The translations under genes and the position numbers were made by a program. Shown piece by piece: positions 49,056 to 57,876 of a stretch of 64,000 nt of DNA. The notes beneath the pieces were generated by a model. That model saw nothing but the letters and a program-made list of their open reading frames with translations, ran no database searches and was not told the DNA's origin. How positions within the stretch are numbered: position 1 is the stretch's first letter; every line of letters begins with the position of its first letter. The DNA is from Fidelibacterota bacterium (lineage in GTDB: Bacteria > Fidelibacterota > Marinisomatia > SCGC-AAA003-L08 > TS1B11). The stretch is from NCBI GenBank assembly GCA_004124875.1, contig SCKJ01000007.1:51745-115744 (forward strand). The letters are read 5' to 3'.

Positions 49056-50027
49056 CTACTGCCACTGTTGCTGGTCACTACCCACTGTTATCGTGTTCCT
49101 CAGCGTTCCCAAGCCTTCAATTTCCAGTTCAACGGTGTCGCCCTCTTCAAGCCACTGGTTGTCGGTGATCCCGCTGCCGTTGAGTTCCAGGAAACAGCCC
49201 GTGCCGCAGGTACCGGAACCGATCACGTCCCCCGGCTGCAAACGTACCCCATAACTGGCGCGCTCAATAATCTGCGCGAAGGTCCAGTTCATGTTTTTGA
49301 GGTTGTCCTGGGAGGTCTGCACGCCGTTAACCCGGGCCGTCATCTGCAGGTCGTACCGGTCGCCGTCCGCACCAGCGATGCGCTTGTCCTGCAGCTCGTC
49401 CCTGGTCACCAACCAGGGCCCCAGCGTCGTGGCGAAATCCTTGCCCTTTGCGGGACCAAGACTCAGCTTCATCTCCTTCATCTGCAAGGCGCGCGCCGAG
49501 AGGTCGTTCATCACCATATATCCGGCGATATGTTCATCCGCGCGGGCGGCGGGAATATTGCGGCCCTCCTTGCCGATGACAATGGCGCATTCGAGCTCAA
49601 AATCGAGCCGGTCCAGGTGGCGCGGCATCACCTCTACCGGTCCGGGGCCAAAAATAGCATGATGGTTGGTAAAGTAGAAGACGGGAAACTCGTCGAATTC
49701 GGGGATCATTTCAGCGCCGCGGTTGGCCCGTGCCGTTTGGACATGCTGCCGGAAGGCATAACCGTCGCGCACCGATGTGGGCTTGGGGATGGGCGCCAGC
49801 AAGTCCGCCGACTCTAGCGGCTGGGCGTAGGGAGCGCCCGGATCAGCGGCCTCGAGCACTTTGCGGCACACCTGCAGCCCGCCTTCACCGAGAATGAGCA
49901 GCGCCAGGATATCGTCGGGCAGGGTGGCGTTGTTGGCCTTTGCCGCCAGGGCCATATCGATGACGGCGCCATCCTTCACGGCACCCAGTCGAGGCCGTCC
50001 GCCGCTTTTAAAAGTCACCAGTTTCAT
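49056..50027 (-). CDS. Fumarylacetoacetate hydrolase family protein (fumarylacetoacetase)
   Basis: The 323-residue protein has the FAH fold: MKLVTFKSGGRPRLGAVKDG, a central RDGYAFRQHVQTARANRG, then FELECAIVIGKEGRNIPAAR with the metal-binding E-x-E, GYMVMNDLSARALQ, GPAKGKDFATTLGPWLV with the lysine-containing loop, and SGTCGTGCFLELNG. FAH enzymes cleave fumarylacetoacetate to fumarate and acetoacetate in tyrosine degradation. Direct adjacency to hmgA and hppD supports that reaction here. Members of this superfamily also hydrolyse other acylpyruvates, which is the alternative. It lies between hmgA (34-bp gap) and the flavin reductase-like gene. Confidence 0.9.
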   Translation of the reverse strand: MKLVTFKSGGRPRLGAVKDGAVIDMALAAKANNATLPDDILALLILGEGGLQVCRKVLEAADPGAPYAQPLESADLLAPIPKPTSVRDGYAFRQHVQTARANRGAEMIPEFDEFPVFYFTNHHAIFGPGPVEVMPRHLDRLDFELECAIVIGKEGRNIPAARADEHIAGYMVMNDLSARALQMKEMKLSLGPAKGKDFATTLGPWLVTRDELQDKRIAGADGDRYDLQMTARVNGVQTSQDNLKNMNWTFAQIIERASYGVRLQPGDVIGSGTCGTGCFLELNGSGITDNQWLEEGDTVELEIEGLGTLRNTITVGSDQQQWQ

Positions 50028-50061
50028 CCGCGCTCCTGTATAATTCTCACGATTTTACCGC

Positions 50062-51213
50062 TTATTCCGACCACGACATGGGGTAGTGTTCGTCATCTAT
50101 CCCCATGGCCGCAGCTGCCACTTTCAGCGGGGCAAAGGTGTCAATCATGACGGCCAGCTCATCAGTCTCCTGCTTACCGATGGAGCCTTCATACATGCCC
50201 GGTTGCGGGCCGTGCGGCAGGCCCATGGGATGGTAGGTAATGGACTCGTCTTCAATGCCTTTGCGGCTCATAAACTCACCCCGGCTGTAGAAGATAATCT
50301 CGTCGGAATCGACATTGCTGTGGTAATACGGCGCCGGTATCGACTGCGGATGATAGTCGAACAGTCTGGGGACGAATGAGCAGATAACCAACCCTGCAGC
50401 CTGGAAGGTCTGATGCACCGGCGGCGGCTGATGGATGCGGCCTGTTATCGGCTCGAAATCGTGGATACTGAAGGCCCACGGGTAACATTGGCCCGCCCAA
50501 CCGACCAGATCAAAGGGGTGCTGGGCATAGATATACTCCTGAATGCCCCCCTGCAGGCGAACCATCAGCCTGTACTCGCCCTGCTCATCAATGGGAGCCT
50601 GAAAATCGGGTAGTTTCAGGTCGCGCTCACAGAAAGGGGCATGTTCCAGGAGCTGTCCGCGATCGCTCACGTACCGGTCCGGCACATCTATAGAACCCCG
50701 TGTCTCCATAATCAGGAACCGGGTTGGCTCATCGAACGACATCTGCCAGATAACGCCCCGCGGAATCACCACGTAGTCACCAGGCACAAAAGCGATATTG
50801 CCCAGGTTAGTGGCGAGGGTCCCCTTGCCGGATTGCACGTAAAGCAGTTCGTCCGCCTGGCCGTTGCGGTAAAAACTGTTCAAGGTTTCATCGGGGTGTG
50901 CCTTGGAAATGATCACATCGTCGTTATAGAACAGGACTTGCCGGCTGCCAATGGGTCCCCCGGAGCTGTTGACTTTTCCCGTACGCAAGTGCCGATGGCG
51001 ATGGGGAATCCCCTTGGCCTCCTGAAGCTGGCGTTCCATAAAACGGCCCACGGCGGCCAATCTGGTCGGCATGCGCAGATGGTACATGTTGGTGTGCTCG
51101 CCTGAAAAACCTTTCCGGCTGAGCAGCTCCTCAAAGTGGAGGTCGCCGGCGGGATTACGGAACTGCGTATGGCGTTTGGGAGGAATCTCCCCCCGTTCAA
51201 TGTAGTATGGCAC
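50062..51213 (-). CDS. hmgA: Homogentisate 1,2-dioxygenase
   Basis: The 383-residue protein matches the bacterial homogentisate dioxygenases of this length, which open the ring of homogentisate to maleylacetoacetate using Fe(II). Landmarks are PYYIERGEIPPKRHTQFR, LHFEELLSRKGFSGEH, VYPWAF-like WAGQCYPWAFSIHDFEPITG, RIHQPPPVHQTFQAAG, then the iron-ligand region YYHSNVDSDEIIFYSRGEFM and TYHPMGLPHGPQPGMYEGS. The His and Glu ligands within HxxxxxDE and HPxxxPHGP are present. It lies 73 bp from hppD and 35 bp from the FAH gene in the same orientation, so it should be part of one transcript. Confidence 0.94.
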   Translation of the reverse strand: MPYYIERGEIPPKRHTQFRNPAGDLHFEELLSRKGFSGEHTNMYHLRMPTRLAAVGRFMERQLQEAKGIPHRHRHLRTGKVNSSGGPIGSRQVLFYNDDVIISKAHPDETLNSFYRNGQADELLYVQSGKGTLATNLGNIAFVPGDYVVIPRGVIWQMSFDEPTRFLIMETRGSIDVPDRYVSDRGQLLEHAPFCERDLKLPDFQAPIDEQGEYRLMVRLQGGIQEYIYAQHPFDLVGWAGQCYPWAFSIHDFEPITGRIHQPPPVHQTFQAAGLVICSFVPRLFDYHPQSIPAPYYHSNVDSDEIIFYSRGEFMSRKGIEDESITYHPMGLPHGPQPGMYEGSIGKQETDELAVMIDTFAPLKVAAAAMGIDDEHYPMSWSE

Positions 51214-51285
51214 ATCTGACTCCTGTCAGGATGACTGATGGGTGCTGCTGCATGTTACGGTAATATTTTGGCCCGCAGTTGCGGG

Positions 51286-52380
51286 CTACAGATTGCCCCG
51301 GGCGGCCTGTTCGAGCTCAATGGCTTCGAACAACGCCCTAAAATTGCCTTTCCCAAATGAGCGGCTCCCTTTGCGCTGTATCACCTCAAAGAAAAAGGTA
51401 GGCCGGCCCTGAATCGGCTGGGTGAAAAGTTGCAGCAGGTAACCGTCCTCATCGCGGTCCACCAAGATACGCAGTTTGCGCAGGGTCTCAATATCTTCAT
51501 CGAGGACGCCAACGCGCTCCGTCAAATCTTCATAATATGTGTCGGGCACCTCCAGAAAGTCGATGCCGTTCTCTCTCAGTCTGCTGATGGTTGCAATGAT
51601 GTCGCCGGTCAGCATAGCGATATGCTGTACGCCCGCGTCAATGTTGAAGTCGATGAACTCCTGAATCTGACTTTTCTTGAGTCCCTCCGCGGGCTCGTTC
51701 ACCGGCATTTTCACCACCTCGTTATTGTTGGCCACCACAATGGAGCGCAACGATGAATATTCCGTGGCAACGTCCTTGTCGTCAACGGTCCAGAAGCGCT
51801 TCATCCCCAGCACATCCTGGTAAAACTGTACCTGCGGCTCCATCTTGCCATTGGACATGTTGTGCACCACATGGTCAACGATTTCAAGCCCGATGCTGCC
51901 GCTGCTGAGGTCGGGTCCGGGGTATTCGACGAAGCCGGGCAGAAATCTGCCGCTGTAACCGTCGTCCTGCACAAAGGTGTGCCGCACGTTATCATAGGCT
52001 CTGATGGTCGCCAGCACCACCCTGCCATGCTCATCACTGTTCTCCTCAGGCTCCGCTATGGCCTCGGCTCCCCTGGCAACGGCAGATTCAAACGCCATCC
52101 GGGCGTCATCGGTGCCGAATGCGACGTCCCGGACGCCATCTCCATGCCGGTTCAGGAACTCGTTGACGGGACCATCGGGGCCCAGGGGCGACGTCAACAG
52201 CAGACGAATTTTCCCCTGCGCTAAAACAATGCTGGTGTGCCGGCGCTCGCCCGTCTCAAGTCCCTGATAGGCATGGGCCGTAAACCCCCAGGCTTTCTGA
52301 TAGTAGTAGGCCGCCTGCTTGACATTGCCCACGTAATAGTGGACGTGGTGAATGCCGGTCAGTTTGTAAGTCTCACCCAT
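51286..52380 (-). CDS. hppD: 4-hydroxyphenylpyruvate dioxygenase
   Basis: The 364-residue protein converts 4-hydroxyphenylpyruvate to homogentisate. It consists of two VOC domains. The metal ligands are visible: TGIHHVHYYVGN opens the first domain, IVDHVVHNMSNGKMEPQVQF and then GVQHIAMLTGDI carry the two histidines, and RPTFFFEVIQRKGSRSFGKGNF carries the glutamate and the conserved C-terminal FGKGNF. The length and motifs fit the family well. Upstream of its ATG lies a 27-bp copy of the hisC 3' end; in the hisC frame that copy runs into the hppD start and stops at the TGA within ATGGGTGA. This suggests hisC and hppD once overlapped. Confidence 0.95.
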   Translation of the reverse strand: MGETYKLTGIHHVHYYVGNVKQAAYYYQKAWGFTAHAYQGLETGERRHTSIVLAQGKIRLLLTSPLGPDGPVNEFLNRHGDGVRDVAFGTDDARMAFESAVARGAEAIAEPEENSDEHGRVVLATIRAYDNVRHTFVQDDGYSGRFLPGFVEYPGPDLSSGSIGLEIVDHVVHNMSNGKMEPQVQFYQDVLGMKRFWTVDDKDVATEYSSLRSIVVANNNEVVKMPVNEPAEGLKKSQIQEFIDFNIDAGVQHIAMLTGDIIATISRLRENGIDFLEVPDTYYEDLTERVGVLDEDIETLRKLRILVDRDEDGYLLQLFTQPIQGRPTFFFEVIQRKGSRSFGKGNFRALFEAIELEQAARGNL

Positions 52381-52429
52381 TGGATGATCTCCAATAATTA
52401 TTCAGTTGCTCAATAAGGTATTCATTTTC
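52373..52429 (-). pseudogene. hisC 3'-end remnant upstream of hppD
   Basis: The 27 bp at 52403-52429 are identical to 53125-53151 near the end of hisC. In the hisC frame they read ENEYLIEQL, continued as NNYWRSSNG and stopping within the hppD start. Similarity continues weakly upstream (IGLRE versus VGLPT). The copy is in the same orientation as hisC and lies on the far side of an inserted four-helix-bundle gene. Confidence 0.7.
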
Positions 52430-52512
52430 TTCCCGTAATCCAATAAAGAGCGATCAGCATTCAGCAGTCAGCAGTAGACCGCAAGCGGTTACGTTTCGGG
52501 TTCCCCGGCCAG

Positions 52513-52644
52513 TCATGCTATATCCTCGTCGGGGAAACCACTGGAAACGGAGCAGACCAACGGTAGAATTTTCCGCTCCATCAGCCAGTCAGATGTTGCG
52601 AGAAGGACCTGTGGTTCAGTGACAACCCTGGGCATGTTTACCAT
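52513..52644 (-). pseudogene. Short frame resembling the start of UmuD/LexA-type protein
   Basis: This 43-codon frame has an excellent ribosome-binding site (GGAGG, 7 bp before the ATG at 52644). It ends KILPLVCSVSSGFPDEDIA and a stop. The segment from LPL to the GFP motif resembles the opening of UmuD-type S24 peptidases, where a (A/C)GFPSPAxDY stretch contains the self-cleavage site. The frame then stops, so the catalytic domain is missing. It may be a truncated remnant of umuD brought in with the insert, or a chance match of a small peptide. Confidence 0.35.
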
Positions 52645-52688
52645 TACCGATCCTCCACTTCTACCAATAAATACCATCAGCGCAAGAT

Positions 52689-53051
52689 TTAGCTGGCTGG
52701 AGCCCGGAGAGTTCTTATGAAGGATGCCAGCATCTTCCTCAACTCGACGGTCCGTTTTTGTAATTCCTGATACCCTTCCTGCTGCATGGATCCCAGATCG
52801 TGGGACAACTGCAACAGGTAATCAACTTCACTGGTCGAACCAGCAGCGATCTGAGCAAATTGGGCAAGTTCGCGGTCTGAGCCACGGCCACATCCTTCAG
52901 CAATGTTCGTGGGTATAGATGCCGCAGCCCTGCGCAACTGACTCGTGAGGCCATAACGCTCATCTTTAGGGAAGTTCCGTGTGACCGCATAAGTATCCAG
53001 AGCCAGCTTATGAGCCTTCCCCCATACCTTGAGATCACGGAAATTCTTCAA
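52689..53051 (-). CDS. Four-helix-bundle S23/IVP-type protein
   Basis: With TTG at 53051 as start (AGGAG lies upstream), the protein has 120 residues, the family's size. It reads KNFRDLKVWGKAHKLALDTY, then FPKDERYGLTSQLRRAAASI, then PTNIAEGCGRGSDRELAQFA and AAGSTSEVDYLLQLSHDLG, the hallmark of four-helix-bundle proteins first seen as IVS-encoded proteins of 23S rRNA intervening sequences. Function unknown, though the family is often mobile. An earlier ATG-based start would add unrelated residues. It is placed between two copies of the hisC 3' end, so it looks like inserted cargo. Confidence 0.88.
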   Translation of the reverse strand: MKNFRDLKVWGKAHKLALDTYAVTRNFPKDERYGLTSQLRRAAASIPTNIAEGCGRGSDRELAQFAQIAAGSTSEVDYLLQLSHDLGSMQQEGYQELQKRTVELRKMLASFIRTLRAPAS

Positions 53052-53091
53052 CCGATTCCATCTCCTGTTAAGGCTGACCGCTGACCGCTGA

Positions 53092-54195
53092 TCACTGCTT
53101 GCTGATTTCCCCCAATACGCCGCCCAGTTGCTCAATAAGGTATTCATTTTCGGTGGGCAATCCAACAGTCACCCGCACAAGCGACGGCCAGCCAAAGGAG
53201 GCCAGGTGCCGCAATATAACGCCGCGCTTCAGCATGGCCTCGCATAATAATCGTGCGATATCCGCCGAGGCCAGCACGAGGGTAATAAAATTGGTGGCAG
53301 ATGGAATGACCGCAAGTTCCAAAGCCCCAAAGGCGTCCAACAGGACTGCCATCCCCGAATCGTTGAGGCGCAGGACCTGCTCAAGATAGGACGAATCCTC
53401 CAGCGCCGCCAAGGCCGCCGCCTGGGCTGGCCGCGATGGCTCGAACGGCAACTTGACTTTCAAGAGATTGCCGATTAATGCTTCATGCCCGAACCCGTAT
53501 CCGACCCTGAGCCCGGCCAACCCATACGCCTTTGAAAACGTGCGCAGCGTGATCACATTGTCCAGCCGGTAACGCATGGAATCGGGGAAAGCGGGCAGGT
53601 GGGCAGCGTACTCAAAATAGGCTTCATCCAGAATGACCAGCACTCTTTCGGGCACCTGCTTGATGAACGACTCGAACGAATCCGCCTGAAAATAGGTACC
53701 CGTGGGATTATCCGGATTGGCCAGGTAAATAATTTTGGTATTGTCATTGATAGCCGCTGCGATGGCCTCGAGATCGTAATGATAATCCCGCATGGCGATC
53801 CAATGAACATTACGCCCGCTGGCATGGGCCAGAACCCGAAAGCCGATGAAGCTGTTGGCCGCGGAGATCATTTCGTCATCTTCGAACAGGAACGTTCTTA
53901 AAATGGTGGCCATGATGCCTTCGGAGCCGCTGCCTGTGATGACATTGCCCAGTTTGACTTGAAACCTGGCAGCCAGCGCCGTGCGCAGTTCGTACGCGGC
54001 AGGGTCGGGATAGCGATGCGCCTGAAGCAGGGCCTCCCCGGCTGCATGCAGGGCCTGCTTGGAGGGGCCCATCGGATTTTCGTTTGAAGCCAGTTTTACA
54101 ATGCGTTCCAGCCCGAGTTCACGAGCAAGTTCTTCGGCAGGTTTGCCCGCTTTATAAGGAGCCAACTGTTGGATGTGAGGAGGAACGAGGGCCAC
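53092..54195 (-). CDS. hisC: Histidinol-phosphate/aromatic aminotransferase family protein
   Basis: The 367-residue protein is a class I/II PLP aminotransferase of the HisC subfamily: LERIVKLASNENPMGPSKQA, HRYPDPAAYELRTALAARF, NVITGSGSEGIMATILRTFL, IYLANPDNPTGTYF, DEAYFEYA, and TLRTFSKAYGLAGLRVGYGF with the PLP lysine. HisC-like enzymes transaminate histidinol-phosphate but many also act on tyrosine and phenylalanine. A preceding 3' end copy that runs into hppD suggests this gene was once coupled to hppD, which would make it the tyrosine aminotransferase of the pathway; no other his gene is present. Either role remains possible. The start codon ATG at 54195 follows the family closely. Confidence 0.88.
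   Translation of the reverse strand: MALVPPHIQQLAPYKAGKPAEELARELGLERIVKLASNENPMGPSKQALHAAGEALLQAHRYPDPAAYELRTALAARFQVKLGNVITGSGSEGIMATILRTFLFEDDEMISAANSFIGFRVLAHASGRNVHWIAMRDYHYDLEAIAAAINDNTKIIYLANPDNPTGTYFQADSFESFIKQVPERVLVILDEAYFEYAAHLPAFPDSMRYRLDNVITLRTFSKAYGLAGLRVGYGFGHEALIGNLLKVKLPFEPSRPAQAAALAALEDSSYLEQVLRLNDSGMAVLLDAFGALELAVIPSATNFITLVLASADIARLLCEAMLKRGVILRHLASFGWPSLVRVTVGLPTENEYLIEQLGGVLGEISKQ
53125..53151. repeat. 27-bp direct repeat inside the hisC 3' end
   Basis: This stretch encodes ENEYLIEQL of the intact HisC-like protein and is identical to 52403-52429. The two copies are 722 bp apart in the same orientation. They bracket the four-helix-bundle gene and the UmuD-like fragment. 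Confidence 0.85.
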
Positions 54196-54417
54196 TGGGT
54201 CAGTTCACTGGAGAAAGAAAAAATGGCTTCCCATCTGCCGAAATTAGGCTGTATTTGCCCTGAATAATACTCATACTTTTATAGAGCCAATATGATGTGG
54301 ACCTTTGTCTTACACGCGCCAATTTACGGCTTTGCGCTAGCGTTATGGCGTACCAGGGATCAATTTGATTTCGTGATTAAAAATATCATTAATCAACCCC
54401 CATCGGCACCGCCGACC

Positions 54418-55122
54418 ATGCCCGTCCCCTGGGACTTGGAGACGGCGACGTACGTTAACCGGCCCAACCGGTATGTCACTCGAATTCGGATTCAAGGTGA
54501 GGTGCTCCCTTCCCATCTGCCGGACCCTGGCCGGCTCAAAGAGCTGCTACTGCCTGGCGTCGAGCTGCTGGTGCAACATTCGCCGGGACATAATCGCAAA
54601 ACCGATTACACCACACACATGGTACGCAACGGTGATATCTGGGTCTGCATCAACACTCTGCTCCCCAACCGGTTCACCGATTTCCTGGTGACCGGCGGAC
54701 ATCTTCCGTTCCTGAAAAACTGGGCCGTGGCACGCCGTGAGGTGACGGAGGGTCACAGCCGTTTCGATTTTTTGCTCGAACATGGCGATCAGCGACTTTT
54801 TCTGGAGGTGAAATCTGTCACCTATGTTGAGGATGGCACTGCCCAGTTCCCGGATGCGGTTACCGAGCGGGGCGCCCGGCATGCGCGGCACCTGGCGGAG
54901 CTGGTCCGCAGCGGGCAACAGGCTATGATGCTCTTCGTCATTCAGCGGGGAGATGCTGACCGGTTCATGCCCATGTGGGACCGCGACCCCAACCTGGGCA
55001 TGGCCTTAATGGAGGCGGCGGACGCCGGCGTTGCCATGCATGCCGTCAAAACCGAAGTCCGGCCGGACTCGTTCATCTATCGGGGGGAAGTGCCCATCGA
55101 TTTAACCCCTCCTGCGGACTGA
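54418..55122 (+). CDS. sfsA: SfsA family DNA/RNA nuclease-like protein
   Basis: The ATG at 54418 gives 234 residues, the usual length of SfsA; an upstream ATG at 54292 would add 42 hydrophobic residues that do not belong to the family. Landmarks are PNRYVTRIRIQGEVLPSHLP with the DPGRLKELLLPG loop, then TTHMVRNGDIWVCINTLLPN, EGHSRFDFLLEHGDQRLFLE, VKSVTYVEDGTAQFPDAVTE and the terminal FIYRGEVPIDL. The FDFLLE-x-LFLEVKS stretch has a PD-(D/E)XK-type catalytic motif. SfsA was first described as a stimulator of sugar fermentation and is related to nucleases; the precise activity is unclear. It is divergent from hisC. Confidence 0.92.
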   Translation: MPVPWDLETATYVNRPNRYVTRIRIQGEVLPSHLPDPGRLKELLLPGVELLVQHSPGHNRKTDYTTHMVRNGDIWVCINTLLPNRFTDFLVTGGHLPFLKNWAVARREVTEGHSRFDFLLEHGDQRLFLEVKSVTYVEDGTAQFPDAVTERGARHARHLAELVRSGQQAMMLFVIQRGDADRFMPMWDRDPNLGMALMEAADAGVAMHAVKTEVRPDSFIYRGEVPIDLTPPAD

Positions 55123-55171
55123 CCCTTTGCGCCTGCTGGCATCCCTGCGGGGGCGTGTCTAAATTACCTGT

Positions 55172-56815
55172 GTGGATCTGATCAAGTACGCCATACCCGC
55201 CAGACTTTGGTCGCTGCCGTCGGCTCTGCTGATGATGGCATGCGCGGCAGAACAACCCCCGCCAGGCGGTCCCGCCGATATTCAGGGACCCAAAATATTG
55301 CTGGTAATACCGGTCAATGAGATGGTGAGAGTGCCGCCGGAAACCCAGTTCGAAATCTTGTTTGACGAGCTGGTTGACCCCATATCCGTCCCCGGATCGG
55401 TGACCATTCTGCCGGCGATCAGTTTTACGACGCGGGTGCGGGGCCGGCGCATCATCATCCGCCCCGATGAGCCGCTCCGGGACAACCAGGCCTACGTGGT
55501 CACCCTTGGCCGGGGGATACGGGACTATCAGCGCAACTCGCTGCAGGCGGCGCAGCAACTGGTGTTCAGCACCGGGGAGTCCATTCCGGCAGGCAGAATT
55601 TCAGGCAGAGTTTGGGGTACGCAACCGGCCGATGGAGTATGGGTCGGGCTGTTTAACCTTGCAGAAGAGCCTGATATCCCTTTGCAGTCGTTGGCGCTGG
55701 CCGATGACGGCAGCTTCGACTTTCGCTATCTGACCGACGGGCGCTACCGCGTGGTCGCCGTAAGTGGCGGACTGGCCGACTTTCCCCACGGATTGCGAGT
55801 GCGTTCCTACGCCATGCCAACGCTCGATTGGGTGGACATTGCCGGTGATACAACCCGCTTGGCCATGGAGTTCTCTCTGCCATTGGCGCAGCCGCAAATC
55901 CAGTCTGCCGAATGGGTAACGGACGAGTACATGCTCATCAGTTTTGATGCCCCGTTCAGCCCGAACTCCCTGCCGGACGGTCTCCTGCAAACCGCCGATC
56001 CAGCGGTTTATGGATACCTGCCTCAAGTGATGGGGCTCGACACAGTGACCATCGCTCTGGGCGAGGCCGCGGGACGACTCGGCGAGCGCTACGACATACT
56101 TCCTGTGACACTGCCCACCGCTACGATTGTCGATACGCTACCGCCCAGTTATAACGGCGGCAACCAGGTGTGGCTGACCCCCATCGATCCGCCCCTGGCC
56201 GGCTTTCCCCGCGCAGCCAGTGGCAGTTTACTGTTTACCGAGCCCATTCGGCTTGCTGAAGATTTTGTCCTGCGAGTGGCCGGGGCAGACAGCGCGTCGC
56301 TGCCAGCGGAAGTCGCTACGCCGGTTGAGATCACCTTTACCGTCATGGAGCCGGGGCTGGTCGATAGAGTGTCACTCCTTGGAGCCCAGGTCTATGACCG
56401 TAGCGGCAACGCCCTTGCCGATTCCCTGCTCACCCTGAATCTGGCATACAGACCGCCGCAACCCGCAGGTCAGATCAGGGGCACGCTTGCCGGAGTCAGC
56501 GGCCATGTCATTATAGAGGCTCGCTCCCAGGACACGGGCGATCTGGTCAGGTGGACCGGCACTGATTCGACCAGCTACCTCCTCGAAGATGTGCCTCCCG
56601 GCTTCTATCTCATCTTTGCGCACGTACAGGTTGGAGATCAGCCTATACCTTACTACAGCGGACGTTGGGAACCGTTCAGCTCCGCTGCGCTCTTCGCCCA
56701 TTATCCGGCCGTTATTGAGGTGCGACCTCGCTGGGAAGTGGACGGTGTTGATATTAACTTCAATGCTGTGACCGTTAGCCCCATCAATGCCGGACCGGAG
56801 CCTTCTTCTCAGTAA
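55172..56815 (+). CDS. Ig-like (SbsA/Big_5) domain lipoprotein
   Basis: From the GTG at 55172 the protein has 547 residues. It begins with a signal whose lipobox is LMMACAAEQPPPGGPAD, a type common in FCB Ig-like lipoproteins. The first domain is a Big_5/SbsA-type Ig fold: PVNEMVRVPPETQFEILFDE, VTILPAI... and NQAYVVTLGRGIRDYQRN. Three to four further beta-sandwich segments follow, including a CARDB-like block. It ends in a beta-rich tail with DITFNAVTV-like strands. It should be anchored in the outer membrane or on the surface. The stop TAA abuts the ATG of the mannose-1-phosphate guanylyltransferase gene directly. The partner or ligand is unknown. Confidence 0.82.
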   Translation: MDLIKYAIPARLWSLPSALLMMACAAEQPPPGGPADIQGPKILLVIPVNEMVRVPPETQFEILFDELVDPISVPGSVTILPAISFTTRVRGRRIIIRPDEPLRDNQAYVVTLGRGIRDYQRNSLQAAQQLVFSTGESIPAGRISGRVWGTQPADGVWVGLFNLAEEPDIPLQSLALADDGSFDFRYLTDGRYRVVAVSGGLADFPHGLRVRSYAMPTLDWVDIAGDTTRLAMEFSLPLAQPQIQSAEWVTDEYMLISFDAPFSPNSLPDGLLQTADPAVYGYLPQVMGLDTVTIALGEAAGRLGERYDILPVTLPTATIVDTLPPSYNGGNQVWLTPIDPPLAGFPRAASGSLLFTEPIRLAEDFVLRVAGADSASLPAEVATPVEITFTVMEPGLVDRVSLLGAQVYDRSGNALADSLLTLNLAYRPPQPAGQIRGTLAGVSGHVIIEARSQDTGDLVRWTGTDSTSYLLEDVPPGFYLIFAHVQVGDQPIPYYSGRWEPFSSAALFAHYPAVIEVRPRWEVDGVDINFNAVTVSPINAGPEPSSQ

Positions 56816-57874
56816 ATGCACTGCGTCATCCTTGCAGGTGGATCCGGTACCCGGTTTTGGCCCCAGAGCCGAAGCAGCCACCCCAAGCAGCTGCTGGAGC
56901 TCGTTAGCGGCAATTCACTGATCCGTCATACCTATGATCGCCTGAGTAAGTACAAAGGCAGCGAGGCCATTTATACTATCGCCTCGCAGGAGCTCACCAC
57001 CAAGATCCAGGAGCAGTTGCCCCAGCTGGATGACTCACATTCGTTTATTGAACCAGCCGCACGAAATACCGCTCCCGCCATTGCCCTTGCGGCGCTGATC
57101 TTGAAGAAGCGTCATGGCGATGTGGTGATGGGCGTGTTTCCGGCAGACCACCTGATCCGGCAGGAGAAAAAATTCTATCAGGCCCTGGATGAGGCGGTCG
57201 CCAAAACCACTTCCACCGATTGTCTGGTCACCCTCGGAATCCAGCCGACCTATCCCGCCACCGGCTACGGTTACGTGCAGTTCGAGCGCCAGGGCAAAGG
57301 GGATGTCCATCCAGTGGTGGCCTTCACCGAGAAACCCGATCTGCAGCGTGCGACCGATTTCCTGGAGGGGGGGAGCCACCTGTGGAACGGTGGCATGTTT
57401 GTCTGGAAAGTCTCCACCTTTCTCCAGCAGCTGGCCCAGCATCTTCCCACCACCTATAATCGACTGATGGCGCTGGAGAGTCTTGTCGATACCCCCGAGT
57501 TCGATCTGGCCCTGCAGCAGGCGTGGCCCGATGTTGACGCCATCAGCGTTGACTATGGCATACTGGAGCATAGTTCCTCCATCTTTACGGTTGAGGCTCG
57601 ATTTGAATGGCACGATCTGGGAGGGTGGCGTGCCCTTTACGATTTGCTGCCGAAGGATCAGGCCAACAATGTTGTGCGGGGCGATGTAGCGCTACTGGAC
57701 ACCACTAACTCGCTCGTGATGAGCAATGGCAAATTTACGGCGGTCGTGGGGGCAGACAATTTGATCGTGATCAATACGGACGACGCGACGCTGGTGCTTC
57801 CAAAAGACCAGAGTGAAAGAGCCGGTGACGTAGTAGGCTGGCTGAAATCGCGCGAACGAAAGGAACTCCTTTAG
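56816..57874 (+). CDS. manC: Mannose-1-phosphate guanylyltransferase
   Basis: This enzyme makes GDP-mannose from mannose-1-phosphate and GTP. The 352-residue protein has the nucleotidyltransferase signature ILAGGSGTRFWPQSRSSHPK at its start (the GGxGTRxWPxSR loop), then PAARNTAPAIALAALI, VVMGVFPADHLI, FTEKPDLQRATDF and LWNGGMFVWKVSTFL. The length fits the single-domain form without the phosphomannose isomerase fusion. The start directly follows the stop of the upstream lipoprotein gene, which implies one transcript. GDP-mannose feeds surface polysaccharide or glycan synthesis, though no glycosyltransferases are nearby. The downstream gene begins 3 bp later. Confidence 0.94.
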   Translation: MHCVILAGGSGTRFWPQSRSSHPKQLLELVSGNSLIRHTYDRLSKYKGSEAIYTIASQELTTKIQEQLPQLDDSHSFIEPAARNTAPAIALAALILKKRHGDVVMGVFPADHLIRQEKKFYQALDEAVAKTTSTDCLVTLGIQPTYPATGYGYVQFERQGKGDVHPVVAFTEKPDLQRATDFLEGGSHLWNGGMFVWKVSTFLQQLAQHLPTTYNRLMALESLVDTPEFDLALQQAWPDVDAISVDYGILEHSSSIFTVEARFEWHDLGGWRALYDLLPKDQANNVVRGDVALLDTTNSLVMSNGKFTAVVGADNLIVINTDDATLVLPKDQSERAGDVVGWLKSRERKELL

Positions 57875-57876
57875 CT

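Noticed and set aside
49023..49817. 264-codon plus-strand frame opposite the FAH gene
   Set aside because: The FAH motifs on the minus strand are conserved and the plus frame has none.
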